Shown here one piece after another: positions 13,008-21,340 of a stretch of 47,370 nt of DNA. The notes under the pieces were generated by a model. That model had not been told where the DNA came from and did no database searches. It saw only the letters and a program-made list of their open reading frames with translations. A program made the position numbers and the translations under genes. Positions within the stretch are counted from its first letter, which is position 1. The number at the start of each line of letters is the position of its first letter. The stretch comes from a virus. The stretch spans positions 1-47,370 of IMG/VR virus record IMGVR_UViG_3300021599_001357; one strand, written 5' to 3'.

Positions 13008-13589
13008 TCAAACTTCTACCGTGATCAGTCGGTTGGCATAATCATGTGCATATGATGTACGAGCACCATGATGCCCCCAACCATCAGTCGTTAGATAACG
13101 AAGTTGCGTATGAAGTTCTGATGGCGAACCACCATACTTCTTAGCAAAATCACCCAATCCATAATAACGATTGGCAGATGTCCATTGAATCAGTCCGTAA
13201 CCGCGACCGCAGTTACTCCAACTGGTTCTGCTACCACCTTCGCAAATGTTAGGCACGAATGTTGATTCCTGTCTAATATTGCCCATGATAGTAGCAAGGG
13301 CGTTTCTGTCTTTAATACCACGATCTTGGAAATAATCCAAGGCGACATTCTCTTGTTCATTACACCCTTTACAAATTAGCCTTTTCTCTTTTAGTTTTGG
13401 TAATGCAACCTCGCGGATTGCTGTCTTCTGACCATTAACAAGATCAAATTCCTTTATAATAGAAAAGGGCACTTGTTCCTCAACTGGAGGTGGCGGCCCT
13501 TGCATCTTGTAATTCTGGAATGGCAGTGTTGCCGTGTTGGTTGTAACCATTGCCACGAGAGGAACGGCTACAGTAAAGAAGTTAAGCAT
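13008..13589 (-). CDS. Phage tail lysozyme-like protein with signal/anchor segment
   Basis: 193 residues from MLNFFTVAVPLVAMVTTNTA, an N-terminal hydrophobic segment like a signal or anchor. A linker with GPPPPVEEQ follows. The C-terminal domain (GIKDRNALATIMGNIRQES, then GRGYGLIQWTSANRY) matches the phage tail lysozyme family (Phage_lysozyme2): the Glu of RQES is the likely catalytic residue, and GLIQWT is the substrate-binding strand. It probably cuts peptidoglycan at entry or lysis. A longer frame begins with TTG at 13643; I prefer the ATG at 13589. Confidence 0.7.
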   Translation of the reverse strand: MLNFFTVAVPLVAMVTTNTATLPFQNYKMQGPPPPVEEQVPFSIIKEFDLVNGQKTAIREVALPKLKEKRLICKGCNEQENVALDYFQDRGIKDRNALATIMGNIRQESTFVPNICEGGSRTSWSNCGRGYGLIQWTSANRYYGLGDFAKKYGGSPSELHTQLRYLTTDGWGHHGARTSYAHDYANRLITVEV

Positions 13590-13698
13590 TAAAATTAATT
13601 GAACTCTACATCCGTATAGAAAGGGGGTACACCCAATTTTCAAAGGGCACTTTCCACGGCTCTAATTGTCACTTCAAAGTCTCATGACGAAGATCATT

Positions 13699-13737
13699 AT
13701 AAGTGATTATTTAGTTTTGTTACTAAAGATCACTTAT
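13699..13737 (-). terminator. Long hairpin at the 3' end of the 48-aa gene
   Basis: ATAAGTGAT/ATCACTTAT (9 bp) encloses a second stem TTTAGT/ACTAAA. It overlaps the stop codon of the gene at 13730. The T-tract is weak, so termination or RNA stability are both possible. Confidence 0.45.
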
Positions 13738-13876
13738 TTGTTTCTTGAATCGTTTCTCTGAACTCCTCATAAACTGCACAAGCATTCAAATAGTCACCAA
13801 TGTCAGCTAGATAATGAATTCGGTCAATAATACTATCTTTTAGATCTTCAACATTTTCAATCAGTTGGTTTTCCAT
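13730..13876 (-). CDS. Small hypothetical protein (48 aa)
   Basis: Starts MENQLIENVEDLKDSIIDRI and continues with LADIGDYLNACAVYEEFR. The ribosome site (GGAAGGA) supports the ATG at 13876 over a longer frame. It overlaps the upstream gene by 20 bases. Helical and acidic; function unknown. Confidence 0.55.
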   Translation of the reverse strand: MENQLIENVEDLKDSIIDRIHYLADIGDYLNACAVYEEFRETIQETNK

Positions 13877-14294
13877 GAAAGTAATCCTTCCTGTAGTAAC
13901 GACCAAGAACATTACTATTGTAGTATCTCGGTTCCCCTGTGTCAAGGGCCTCCGTCAGGACATTGTTTAAAAATAATTGACGAGTCTCTTCGTAATTCGT
14001 TTTACCTACAGTATCATGTAGAGATATAATTGTTCTTTTAAACTTATCCTTTCCAAACTTCTTTACATCTTCTTTGAGTTCTGGACAGGATCCGTAATAT
14101 TTTTTCCAATCAGACTCTGATTTACTTCTTCTAGTAGCACCTTTTTTCTTTCTGAAGCTCCAGAAATATTTCCTACCAAAGTAACTCCGATTATTTTCAA
14201 GGCAGTCAATACGATAAACAAAACCAAAATGATCTTGAATATAATCAGACTCAAAAACCTCTCCATTGTAGAGCCAAGGATTTTCATAACTCAT
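13857..14294 (-). CDS. GIY-YIG-like nuclease-fold protein
   Basis: 145 residues. FGFVYRIDC at about 23-31 followed by SYFGRKYF at about 37-44 looks like a worn GIY-YIG core: the first strand has VYR in place of GIY and the second has YFG in place of YIG. The Arg after it (GRK) could be the catalytic Arg. A DWKKYYGSCPELKEDVKKFG stretch resembles phage homing-type endonuclease relatives. Not close to an intron. A GATAAATA late promoter (14329-14336) precedes it. Could be a nuclease or a nucleic-acid binder. Confidence 0.55.
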   Translation of the reverse strand: MSYENPWLYNGEVFESDYIQDHFGFVYRIDCLENNRSYFGRKYFWSFRKKKGATRRSKSESDWKKYYGSCPELKEDVKKFGKDKFKRTIISLHDTVGKTNYEETRQLFLNNVLTEALDTGEPRYYNSNVLGRYYRKDYFHGKPTD

Positions 14295-14328
14295 AAAGCT
14301 CTAAAATTATATGAGCCTTATTTATCCT

Positions 14329-14336
14329 TTGAACCC
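14329..14336 (-). promoter_or_regulatory. Late promoter (GATAAATA)
   Basis: One mismatch to TATAAATA, 35 bases upstream of the gene at 13857-14294. Confidence 0.5.
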
Positions 14337-14357
14337 CGACAGAGTTATTTTACCCAT

Positions 14358-14385
14358 AAAAAAAGAGTCCGTCAAGCGGACTCTT
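14358..14385 (-). terminator. Rho-independent terminator (minus strand)
   Basis: Perfect 9-bp stem (AAGAGTCCG/CGGACTCTT), 5-base loop and a T-run. It ends the 306-aa gene's transcript. Confidence 0.85.
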
Positions 14386-14403
14386 GAATTATTTTAAATT
14401 GTA

Positions 14404-15324
14404 TCAGCGAACATTCTTAGCATACCACTTTTCAAAATCTTCTCTACGCTTATCACCTCTTGGTGGCATAGGAGTTTTTTCACCGCGAACATGACCATAC
14501 TTTTTCTCATGTTCTTTCTTTTCACCCTCTTCATGTTTTTCTGGGTTTTCACGAGATTCTTGAGCTTCATCCAATTCGACGCCATAAGACTCTAGAATGG
14601 ACGTTCTCCACTCTTCACTCATGTTGATCATGATGACCATTGCACCCTCTTCTGAGTCCGCATAACCTTCGTCTAGAAGATGTCCTTTGACTAGATCGAA
14701 GATATCTACATCAGCAGCAAGATTGACTCCCTTTTTAGCAAGGTCAAAACCTGTCTTTGCAGTTGTAGGTGATGGAGACTTAGGAGCAGGAAGTCTATCC
14801 TTCATATCTTTCATGAGAGGATTGGTAGTTGCACTTGTTCCTCTTGTACGATCTCTTTCCGCTTTTGCAGCAGCTAGTTTTGGATTTGCTTTTGCCCACT
14901 GATCCATTGGAGATCCTGCAGGTTTTGCTGGTGCAGTTGGTTTTGCCGCTGCGGTTGGTTTTGCAGCCGCTGTTGCAGGCGCTGGTCTTGAAGCAGCAGG
15001 TGTCGAAGTTGGTCTTGCTGGCGCAGGCTTTGTTGGAGTTGGTTTTGTTGCAACGGGTTTTGATGGTGCAGCAGGTTTTGGTTTATTACCACCCGATAAT
15101 CCTCTGGAAAATCCTTCTCCTGCTTTGGATCCAAGATAACCCCCAGCAAGGGCTCCAAGAGGTCCACCAACAGCACCTAGAGCTCCACCAAGAACTCCAC
15201 CCGCTACTTTACCTACATTCAGTTCATCAAGTTGTTCGGAACTCTCATTGAGTTCTTCTAAATCCGAATCAATTTGATAAATTGAAGCATATGATTCATA
15301 CAAACCTTTAATTTGTTCTGACAT
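14404..15324 (-). CDS. Gly/Ala/Pro-rich virion or internal head protein (paralogue A)
   Basis: 306 residues. The N-terminus (KGLYESYASIYQIDSDLEEL) and a later GYADSEEGAMVIMINMSEEW segment match the same two regions of the protein at 15606. Between them lies a Gly-rich stretch (GGVLGGALGAVGGPLGALAGG) and a long Pro/Ala/Lys/Thr linker. The C-terminus is Glu/Lys-rich. Such low-complexity, basic proteins under late promoters are often packaged or structural in T4-like phages. No enzyme motif. Ends at the terminator 14358-14385. Confidence 0.6.
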   Translation of the reverse strand: MSEQIKGLYESYASIYQIDSDLEELNESSEQLDELNVGKVAGGVLGGALGAVGGPLGALAGGYLGSKAGEGFSRGLSGGNKPKPAAPSKPVATKPTPTKPAPARPTSTPAASRPAPATAAAKPTAAAKPTAPAKPAGSPMDQWAKANPKLAAAKAERDRTRGTSATTNPLMKDMKDRLPAPKSPSPTTAKTGFDLAKKGVNLAADVDIFDLVKGHLLDEGYADSEEGAMVIMINMSEEWRTSILESYGVELDEAQESRENPEKHEEGEKKEHEKKYGHVRGEKTPMPPRGDKRREDFEKWYAKNVR

Positions 15325-15354
15325 TTTATTAAATAGAAAACGTTTCCTATTTTC

Positions 15355-15362
15355 TATTTATA
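15355..15362 (-). promoter_or_regulatory. T4-type late promoter (TATAAATA) fused to a terminator T-tract
   Basis: Exact TATAAATA, 31 bases upstream of the 306-aa gene. It starts directly in the T-run of the terminator at 15362-15386. Confidence 0.65.
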
Positions 15363-15386
15363 AAAAAAGGGGGTCCTAAGACCCCC
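15362..15386 (-). terminator. Rho-independent terminator (minus strand)
   Basis: Perfect 7-bp stem (GGGGGTC/GACCCCC) with a 4-base loop and seven T on the minus strand. It ends the transcript of the small membrane gene at 15395. Confidence 0.85.
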
Positions 15387-15394
15387 CTACTTGA

Positions 15395-15541
15395 TTATTT
15401 TGCGACGTTAGTTGATTGAACTTGTTGAACAGTTGGTTCATTAAGTGTAATGACTGTTCCGCAAATAGCAAGAGAAATAACAGTAACAAAAGAACCGATA
15501 AGAGCAATTTTAAATGTATCTGTGGAGAGAAGGTTAGTCAT
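15395..15541 (-). CDS. Small membrane protein (48 aa)
   Basis: Starts MTNLLSTDTFKIALIGSFVT, with one transmembrane helix through VISLAICGTVITL, and a short polar tail. It forms a complete small unit: sigma70-like promoter at 15566-15594, gene, then a strong terminator. No family recognised. Probably expressed early and inserted in the host membrane. Confidence 0.55.
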   Translation of the reverse strand: MTNLLSTDTFKIALIGSFVTVISLAICGTVITLNEPTVQQVQSTNVAK

Positions 15542-15565
15542 AATAAAGTTGGTGAAACAACTCGT

Positions 15566-15594
15566 ATACTAACCAATTCCCATTTTTTTGTCAA
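15566..15594 (-). promoter_or_regulatory. Sigma70-like promoter for the small membrane gene
   Basis: Perfect TTGACA, 17 bases, then TAGTAT (4 of 6), about 25 bases before the ATG at 15541. Confidence 0.55.
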
Positions 15595-15605
15595 GGGCTA
15601 ATCCC

Positions 15606-16397
15606 TTATCTGACGACTTGCGCTCCAACTTTTCTACTGACAGCAAGTTCATTTCCTACTGCTCTACCAACTTTTTGTGCAGCTTTACCTGCACTCTTAA
15701 CTGCACCACCAACTGCTTTTGCTCCTGCTCTTGCAGCACCACCAGCTGCTCGTCCTACTGCACCAGCAGTTCTACCTGCGGCTTGAGCTGCTCTTACTCC
15801 AGTTCCTACTGCTGTTTGTGCAGCAGTCTTAACTGCTTTCGCAACAGGTGTTGCAACTCTTCTTGCTGTAGATCCAGCAGCTTGTCCCGCTTTTTGTGCT
15901 ACATTACCCGCTGCACGTCCTGCGCGAACTGCGGTTCCAACAGCAGTTTGTCCTACTGCTTTTGCTGCACCACCGACTGCTTTTGCTGCTTTACCTGCTG
16001 CAGAGACACCCTTATCTAAAGCTCCTGCACCAGATCTTACTGCTCCTGCACCAGCACTAGCAACTTTTTTTGCACCACCGATTGCTTTACTTGCAAGATC
16101 TCCAAAAAATCCTTCTTGTAGAATAGAAGAATCTAATAGTTCTTCAGCAACAAGGATCTCATCAATCCAATTTTCATTCATAGCCGACATGATGATCTGA
16201 GCATCATCAGTGTTTTCCGCCATTCCTACGTTGACTAGATGTTCGGCAACAACGAAATATGCATTTGTAATAAACTCTTCAGTAAGAACTTCTTCCCAAA
16301 GATAATCTTCCCAAATTAAATCTTCTTCAATTAATTCTGGGGTTTCATAAACTTTAGAATAAGCTTCGACTAGGGCCTTGACTTGATGTGATTCCAT
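15606..16397 (-). CDS. Ala/Lys/Arg-rich histone-like virion or internal protein (paralogue B)
   Basis: 263 residues. The N-terminal half (VKALVEAYSKVYETPELIEE, then AENTDDAQIIMSAMNENW) matches the protein at 14404. The C-terminal half is an Ala/Gly/Lys/Arg repeat region (for example AGKAAKAVGGAAKAVGQ and RAGRAAGNVAQKAGQAAG) reminiscent of histone H1-like bacterial proteins. It is strongly basic and likely binds DNA. A GATAAATA late promoter sits at 16430-16437. Possible roles: internal head protein, DNA compaction, or ejected protein. Confidence 0.6.
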   Translation of the reverse strand: MESHQVKALVEAYSKVYETPELIEEDLIWEDYLWEEVLTEEFITNAYFVVAEHLVNVGMAENTDDAQIIMSAMNENWIDEILVAEELLDSSILQEGFFGDLASKAIGGAKKVASAGAGAVRSGAGALDKGVSAAGKAAKAVGGAAKAVGQTAVGTAVRAGRAAGNVAQKAGQAAGSTARRVATPVAKAVKTAAQTAVGTGVRAAQAAGRTAGAVGRAAGGAARAGAKAVGGAVKSAGKAAQKVGRAVGNELAVSRKVGAQVVR

Positions 16398-16429
16398 GTT
16401 AGATACAATATATCGGTTTTGTATGATAT

Positions 16430-16437
16430 TATTTATC
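16430..16437 (-). promoter_or_regulatory. Late promoter (GATAAATA)
   Basis: One mismatch to TATAAATA, 33 bases upstream of the start at 16397. Confidence 0.5.
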
Positions 16438-16449
16438 GCTTACGTGACT

Positions 16450-16866
16450 TTAATGACAATCAATACCTTCAAACACTGGAGAACATATTCTCATGGGAGG
16501 TGAAAGTTTCTTGCAGTCTTCGGTATAACATAAAGTCTCATCATTTTTTTCATCCATATATTTTGGTTTATATTTTTTATTCGTCTCTTCAATGATATGA
16601 TCATACTCTTTCGTGACATTACTTATAGCCTTATCCACATCTCTTTCGATTCTTCTACCAAGTTTTTCTGGATCATTGACAATAAAATCATTTAAGATAT
16701 CAATTTTCAAAGTCCTTTGAATCTCGTCTAACAAATCCCAAAGTTTTGATTCTGAAATCTTGGTACATGAAGAAAAAGATGTTATAATGGCTGATAAAAC
16801 CACTCCAATTACTGCGTATTGAACTATAGTTGGTTTCTTTTTACCAAAATTAAAATTAAACTGCAT
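16450..16866 (-). CDS. Membrane-anchored hypothetical protein (138 aa)
   Basis: Starts MQFNFNFGKKKPTIVQYAVI, with a hydrophobic helix to about residue 32 ending in SFSSC, which could be a lipobox-like or exported segment. The remainder is charged and helical (DEIQRTLKIDILNDFIVNDP) with several Cys near the C-terminus. No family recognised. Divergent from the structural gene at 16939. Confidence 0.55.
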   Translation of the reverse strand: MQFNFNFGKKKPTIVQYAVIGVVLSAIITSFSSCTKISESKLWDLLDEIQRTLKIDILNDFIVNDPEKLGRRIERDVDKAISNVTKEYDHIIEETNKKYKPKYMDEKNDETLCYTEDCKKLSPPMRICSPVFEGIDCH

Positions 16867-16870
16867 GGTA

Positions 16871-16894
16871 ATAAGTAGTTCTATTACTACTTAT
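16871..16894. promoter_or_regulatory. Nine-bp palindrome in a divergent intergenic region
   Basis: ATAAGTAGT and ACTACTTAT around a 6-base centre, between the divergent genes at 16866 and 16939. It could be an operator or an RNA hairpin. Confidence 0.4.
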
Positions 16895-16901
16895 AAGAAC
16901 C

Positions 16902-16909
16902 AATAAATA
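16902..16909 (+). promoter_or_regulatory. Late-promoter-like AATAAATA (plus strand)
   Basis: One mismatch to TATAAATA, 30 bases upstream of the ATG at 16939, next to a GAGG ribosome site. It is the only good plus-strand late promoter I see here. Confidence 0.4.
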
Positions 16910-16938
16910 TAAAAATAGGGAAAGACTGAGGAAAATTA

Positions 16939-18597
16939 ATGTCTAGACTCGGGATCAGCACTGGTAATAACCCAAATGATGGTCAGGGGGATCCATTAAG
17001 AGTTGCAATGGGTAAAATCAATAGCAACTTTTTAGAAATATATAATACAATTGGAAACGGATTTGATCTTGTAAGTTATGCAAGTACCGCAGGAATATCA
17101 ACACTTGCACAAAATTTAACAGGTTCTCCAAGAATTAATGTCAGTGGTATCTTAAACACTGGTATTACCACAACAGAACATATTGAAGTAAGAAATATTA
17201 AATCTACGGGAGTAGTTACTGCAACTCAATTTGTTGGGGATGGTTCACAACTTACTAACGTAACTGCACTTGTTGGTGGTCTTGAAGTTTTAGATGATAG
17301 TGTAAGAAAGGGAGTCGCAAGAGAACTAAACTTTGGTGAAAATATTATATCTACAGGCCCAGATGGAGTTGGAAGAGTAACAATCTCAGTTCCCTCCATT
17401 GTTGCATCAGCTACATATGCAGATAGTGCTGGTATTTCTAGTTATGCAGATGTTGCTGGTATTGCAACTATTTCCATAAATGCTGGATTTGCAGAGACAA
17501 CAAATACAAGTAATTACTCATTTGTTTCAGGAATTTCTAGTTACTCAGATTTTTCTGGTATTGCAACTCAATCTTCAATTTCTGGATATGCAGATGTATC
17601 AGGTATATCTACAATAGCTTTTGGAATCACTGGAACACCTAACATTGTAGTTGGAGTTGTAACCGCAGATTCCTACAACGGATCTGGATCCAGATTAACT
17701 GGAGTTATTACCTCACTAGTTGCAGGAGTAAATATAAGTATTTTGCAGTCCGCTGGTATTGCTACAATAAATGCTATTGGAGGAGGAGGAGGCGTTGGAG
17801 AAAGTTATTGGTCATCTGACGTATTAGGTATCCATACAACAAAAAAAGTCGGTATTAATACAACATCATCAGATAATTACTTTGGGTTATATGTACGTGA
17901 AGGAATTGATGTTGAAGGATTCAGTATAATCAATAATGTGGGATTTAGGACCACTAATAACGGATTATTTAACAAATTCTTGATGCCAAATTTCCAAAAC
18001 ACAGTAGGTGGTGCTGGCAATGGATATTTCAGCGCAATACAAGATAACCAATTAAATGACGAACCATTTGAAATTCGTTATTCTGGTAAGTTTACGAGAA
18101 CCTTACAAATTGGTACATCTTTTTATTCTAGGGATGGTAATCCAGTTCTTTATCCCAATGTTTTCATAGATGGCGGAAAAGCCACAATTTCAGTGGGCGC
18201 TGCTATTACAATAAATGGCCAAAGTGGAATAATTACAGCACCAACTTTTAGTGGCAACCTAGAGGGAAATGTTACTGGCAATGTTACAGGAAATGCTACA
18301 GGCCTTGCGGGCACTCCAGACATAACACTCGGAATTGTTACCGCAACAAGATTTGAAAGCCTACCTGCAGGAACTCCTACTATCGGTGCAGCAACTTCTA
18401 TTAAACTAGATACAATAACGGTTGGGGTGAGTACCGATTTAACTGTGGGGAGAAACGCAAATGTTTCTGGTGTTGTAACTTCAACTGGAGGTTTTATTAG
18501 CGTTGGAAATACAACCCCGATACAAATCTCACTCGTAGGTAATCAACTAACCTTCACGGCAGTAGGAATAGGATCAACTACTTTAACTTTATTCTAA
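16939..18597 (+). CDS. Fibre-like virion structural protein
   Basis: 552 residues. Starts MSRLGISTGNNPNDGQGDPL, a module shared with the 1059-residue protein at 36168: GI(S/N)TG, NDGxGD, and KINSNF(L/S)EIYNT. It then has many Gly/Ser/Thr-rich beta segments such as SATYADSAGISSYADVAGIA. No enzyme motif. This organisation is typical of cyanophage tail-fibre or baseplate-associated proteins. It heads a plus-strand operon of five genes; the next gene starts 8 bases after its stop. Confidence 0.75.
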   Translation: MSRLGISTGNNPNDGQGDPLRVAMGKINSNFLEIYNTIGNGFDLVSYASTAGISTLAQNLTGSPRINVSGILNTGITTTEHIEVRNIKSTGVVTATQFVGDGSQLTNVTALVGGLEVLDDSVRKGVARELNFGENIISTGPDGVGRVTISVPSIVASATYADSAGISSYADVAGIATISINAGFAETTNTSNYSFVSGISSYSDFSGIATQSSISGYADVSGISTIAFGITGTPNIVVGVVTADSYNGSGSRLTGVITSLVAGVNISILQSAGIATINAIGGGGGVGESYWSSDVLGIHTTKKVGINTTSSDNYFGLYVREGIDVEGFSIINNVGFRTTNNGLFNKFLMPNFQNTVGGAGNGYFSAIQDNQLNDEPFEIRYSGKFTRTLQIGTSFYSRDGNPVLYPNVFIDGGKATISVGAAITINGQSGIITAPTFSGNLEGNVTGNVTGNATGLAGTPDITLGIVTATRFESLPAGTPTIGAATSIKLDTITVGVSTDLTVGRNANVSGVVTSTGGFISVGNTTPIQISLVGNQLTFTAVGIGSTTLTLF

Positions 18598-18604
18598 GAA
18601 GATC

Positions 18605-21292
18605 ATGGAATCTGAAAACAAAAAACAATACGATTATTCATTTCATAATGATCAAATTGGATTGGGGATAGAGTATCCTACAGAACTAAATGCAAAAAAA
18701 CTATATGCGGTTGGATGTTATTCTGCAGAAGACTGGGAATATATTCATGAAGTTTTAATTCGAGATGGAACTCTCGAAGATAATATACCGTGTGAATGTG
18801 TGGAGTGTATAGATTACAAAGAACACAGTCCCACAAGGGCAGTTTACTTATTGAATGATGAAGAAGCTAAGGAACTCCGTAATCATCCGAGAGTGCAATA
18901 TGTACATGAAAACTTTGAAAGTTATCCTCAAAAATATAAAGCACCACCAGAAGAACTGAAGTTTAGTGCTCTCAGAAACTATAGATATGAGACCCCGACA
19001 AAGCAATATAGAAACTGGTTTGATAATAATCAACTTCCAACTTCACCAAACAGTTCGGATTTGAATCGAAGTGGTTATCAACTTTTTAGATGTGTGAACA
19101 AAGAGAATCCTTGGCACACTGGACTAAGTACAGGTTCAAATCAAATTCTTTCAGATAAAATTCAATATTATGGTGATGGATCAGATGTTGACGTAATTGT
19201 TGGAGATGAAGGATTTTGGATAGGTCACGTAGAATTTCAAAGTAACGCAACAGGAGGGGGTCCAACAAAGTATATTGGTGGAAATGTATTGAAAAGTGGA
19301 TTTTCAAATTCTTCAACTACAGGGACTTGTGATATTCTGGATCTAGTTTTAGATGCACCATATTACATAGACCCAGAATGGTTTGAGTCTTCACCTAGTA
19401 CAAGATTAATAACTCGTTGGGATGGAACAAAAGTTCCTGTCGAAAATGTTGCAAGATCTTGGTGGGGAGATTCTTCTCAAAGATCTGTTGGATTTTCTAC
19501 GATAGGAATCGTAGGAGTCACTACAAATTATACTAGAGTTTCTTGTTTGGGAAGTAACACAGCTAGACCAACTAATGGCACCGACCATGGAACAGATTGT
19601 GCTGCAAATACTTTTGGAAGAACTCAAGGATGGGCATTTAATTGTAACAAATGGGTCATAAACGCTTATGGAAATAGTGGGTCTGACATAGAACAGTATT
19701 TTAATATAATGAAATTGTTTCATTTATATAAACCTATAAATCCAAAATATGGAACAAAAGATCCCACAATTAGTAGTAACAGTTGGGGATATCGTTCAAC
19801 ATCTCATAGAACTAATGGATCTTATTTCCATAGAGTAGGTCTTAATACTTTAGGTCTTGGGATAGGAACAAGTTATACATCATCATCACTCCCAAACTTT
19901 ATGAGGTACGTGGGAGTATATGGGGATGGAAATAGAATGAAAGGTGAACACCTGCCTAATTCATATCTATCTGCCGGAGAAGAGTTAATAGATGCAGGAG
20001 TTATTTTTGTTGCAGCTGCGGGCAACAGTAACCAAAAACAAGTAAGTTCTGATCATCCGGATTATAACAATTTCTGGAGTATTGTTGGTGGAGATTTGGG
20101 GATTACTGGACTAGCATTACCCAATGCAGAACTTCCAGGAACTACAAATTTTTCTGCACAGAGCAATACTTCTAAAAGAATTATTACCAATGGAAGCAGT
20201 GGTATTGTAACAAGTATAACGAATAGTTTATTGGGAGCTGGATCTCTTACATCATCAACAACTCCATCAGTTGGAAATAATGACGATGGATATTGGATTT
20301 TAACTTTACCCTTTAGTATTCAGTTTGGGGGTCTTACTACAAACGTAATTTATCCAGGAACTAATACATACATTACTTTTGGTGGAGGATCGCAGGTTTA
20401 TAGTGGATTGAGTTTTAGTAATCCACCTTTCCACAAAATTATGATGTCCTGTGCAGATAATTCTTGTCAAAGATTATACTATGGTGTAGAAGGATCTACT
20501 CCCAATAGAACTTATAGAATAAGATATGAAGGAAATGCTTCTACAGGTGGAGTTTTAGGATCACCTGGGATGGTTTATGAAGCTGTTTTTTATGAAAATT
20601 TACCTACAAAAATTGACATCCACATGGGTGTCAACAATAGATACTCTTCTGGTTTAGGTTCCGCATCTAGTTTTTATGCCTCAACTCACGATGAATTTGG
20701 AGTCACTGCATATAATTCAACAAATAGAAGAGGATTTCCACAACAACTCGGTAAATTTATTGGAACAGATGGAAATGTTGTTTATCCTGTAATTAATATT
20801 GGAGCTCTTGATGATTCCTTTGATCCAGGAGGTAAAGAGAGGAAAGTTACTTATAGTGATATGGGTAATGAAATAGACTGTTATGCCCCCGCAGATGGCA
20901 CATTAACAGCACAAGCTCCTGTTGGGACCTACCTCAGAGCAGATATCTATCCGGGACTTACATTAACGCCATATGATGGCAAATTTAGTGGAACTAGTTC
21001 GGCATGTCCCGTTGCTTGTGGGTTAATTGCAACTAAATTGCAATTTAATAGAGATTGGACTTGGTTAGATATACGAAACTGGTTGAAGACAGTTGTTGAT
21101 GATGCTAATACTGATCAATTTTATACTGGAACTGAATCCACGACTGCAACTGATGAGAATTGGATTGATGTGAATAGTTTAGAAGGTGGGAGACCCATAG
21201 TAATATGGGATGCTTTAACTGGAAATGAACCAGAAGGATATAGTCTTAGAATTTCTGGTGCATTTACTTTAAGTGGGATAACCATACAATAA
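18605..21292 (+). CDS. Subtilisin-like serine protease on a probable virion protein
   Basis: 895 residues with a complete subtilase triad in order: Asp201 in VDVIVGDEG, His328 in NGTDHGTDCAAN, and Ser798 in GKFSGTSSACPVA. The oxyanion Asn is in the SSNSWGYRS segment, and an AAAGNSN motif lies near 475. His to Ser is about 470 residues, far more than usual, because a beta-rich domain is inserted after AAAGN. A roughly 110-residue N-terminal part may be a propeptide or attachment domain. No signal peptide. It lies within a structural operon, so it may be a virion-associated protease. Active residues look intact. Confidence 0.75.
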   Translation: MESENKKQYDYSFHNDQIGLGIEYPTELNAKKLYAVGCYSAEDWEYIHEVLIRDGTLEDNIPCECVECIDYKEHSPTRAVYLLNDEEAKELRNHPRVQYVHENFESYPQKYKAPPEELKFSALRNYRYETPTKQYRNWFDNNQLPTSPNSSDLNRSGYQLFRCVNKENPWHTGLSTGSNQILSDKIQYYGDGSDVDVIVGDEGFWIGHVEFQSNATGGGPTKYIGGNVLKSGFSNSSTTGTCDILDLVLDAPYYIDPEWFESSPSTRLITRWDGTKVPVENVARSWWGDSSQRSVGFSTIGIVGVTTNYTRVSCLGSNTARPTNGTDHGTDCAANTFGRTQGWAFNCNKWVINAYGNSGSDIEQYFNIMKLFHLYKPINPKYGTKDPTISSNSWGYRSTSHRTNGSYFHRVGLNTLGLGIGTSYTSSSLPNFMRYVGVYGDGNRMKGEHLPNSYLSAGEELIDAGVIFVAAAGNSNQKQVSSDHPDYNNFWSIVGGDLGITGLALPNAELPGTTNFSAQSNTSKRIITNGSSGIVTSITNSLLGAGSLTSSTTPSVGNNDDGYWILTLPFSIQFGGLTTNVIYPGTNTYITFGGGSQVYSGLSFSNPPFHKIMMSCADNSCQRLYYGVEGSTPNRTYRIRYEGNASTGGVLGSPGMVYEAVFYENLPTKIDIHMGVNNRYSSGLGSASSFYASTHDEFGVTAYNSTNRRGFPQQLGKFIGTDGNVVYPVINIGALDDSFDPGGKERKVTYSDMGNEIDCYAPADGTLTAQAPVGTYLRADIYPGLTLTPYDGKFSGTSSACPVACGLIATKLQFNRDWTWLDIRNWLKTVVDDANTDQFYTGTESTTATDENWIDVNSLEGGRPIVIWDALTGNEPEGYSLRISGAFTLSGITIQ

Positions 21293-21340
21293 AATATTTT
21301 GTAAATTCCTAAATAAGCTGCCCAAAAAATCATAAGAACA

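Noticed and set aside
14829-15251. Plus-strand Leu/Gln-rich 140-residue frame
   Set aside because: Shadow of the Pro/Ala/Lys linker in the minus-strand structural gene.
15588-16019. Plus-strand Cys/Ser-rich 143-residue frame
   Set aside because: The complement of the Ala-rich repeats; composition is an artefact of GCA/GCT codons read in reverse.
14404-16397. Group I intron or homing site around the GIY-YIG-like gene
   Set aside because: No intron-like split gene nearby; both neighbours read through normally.
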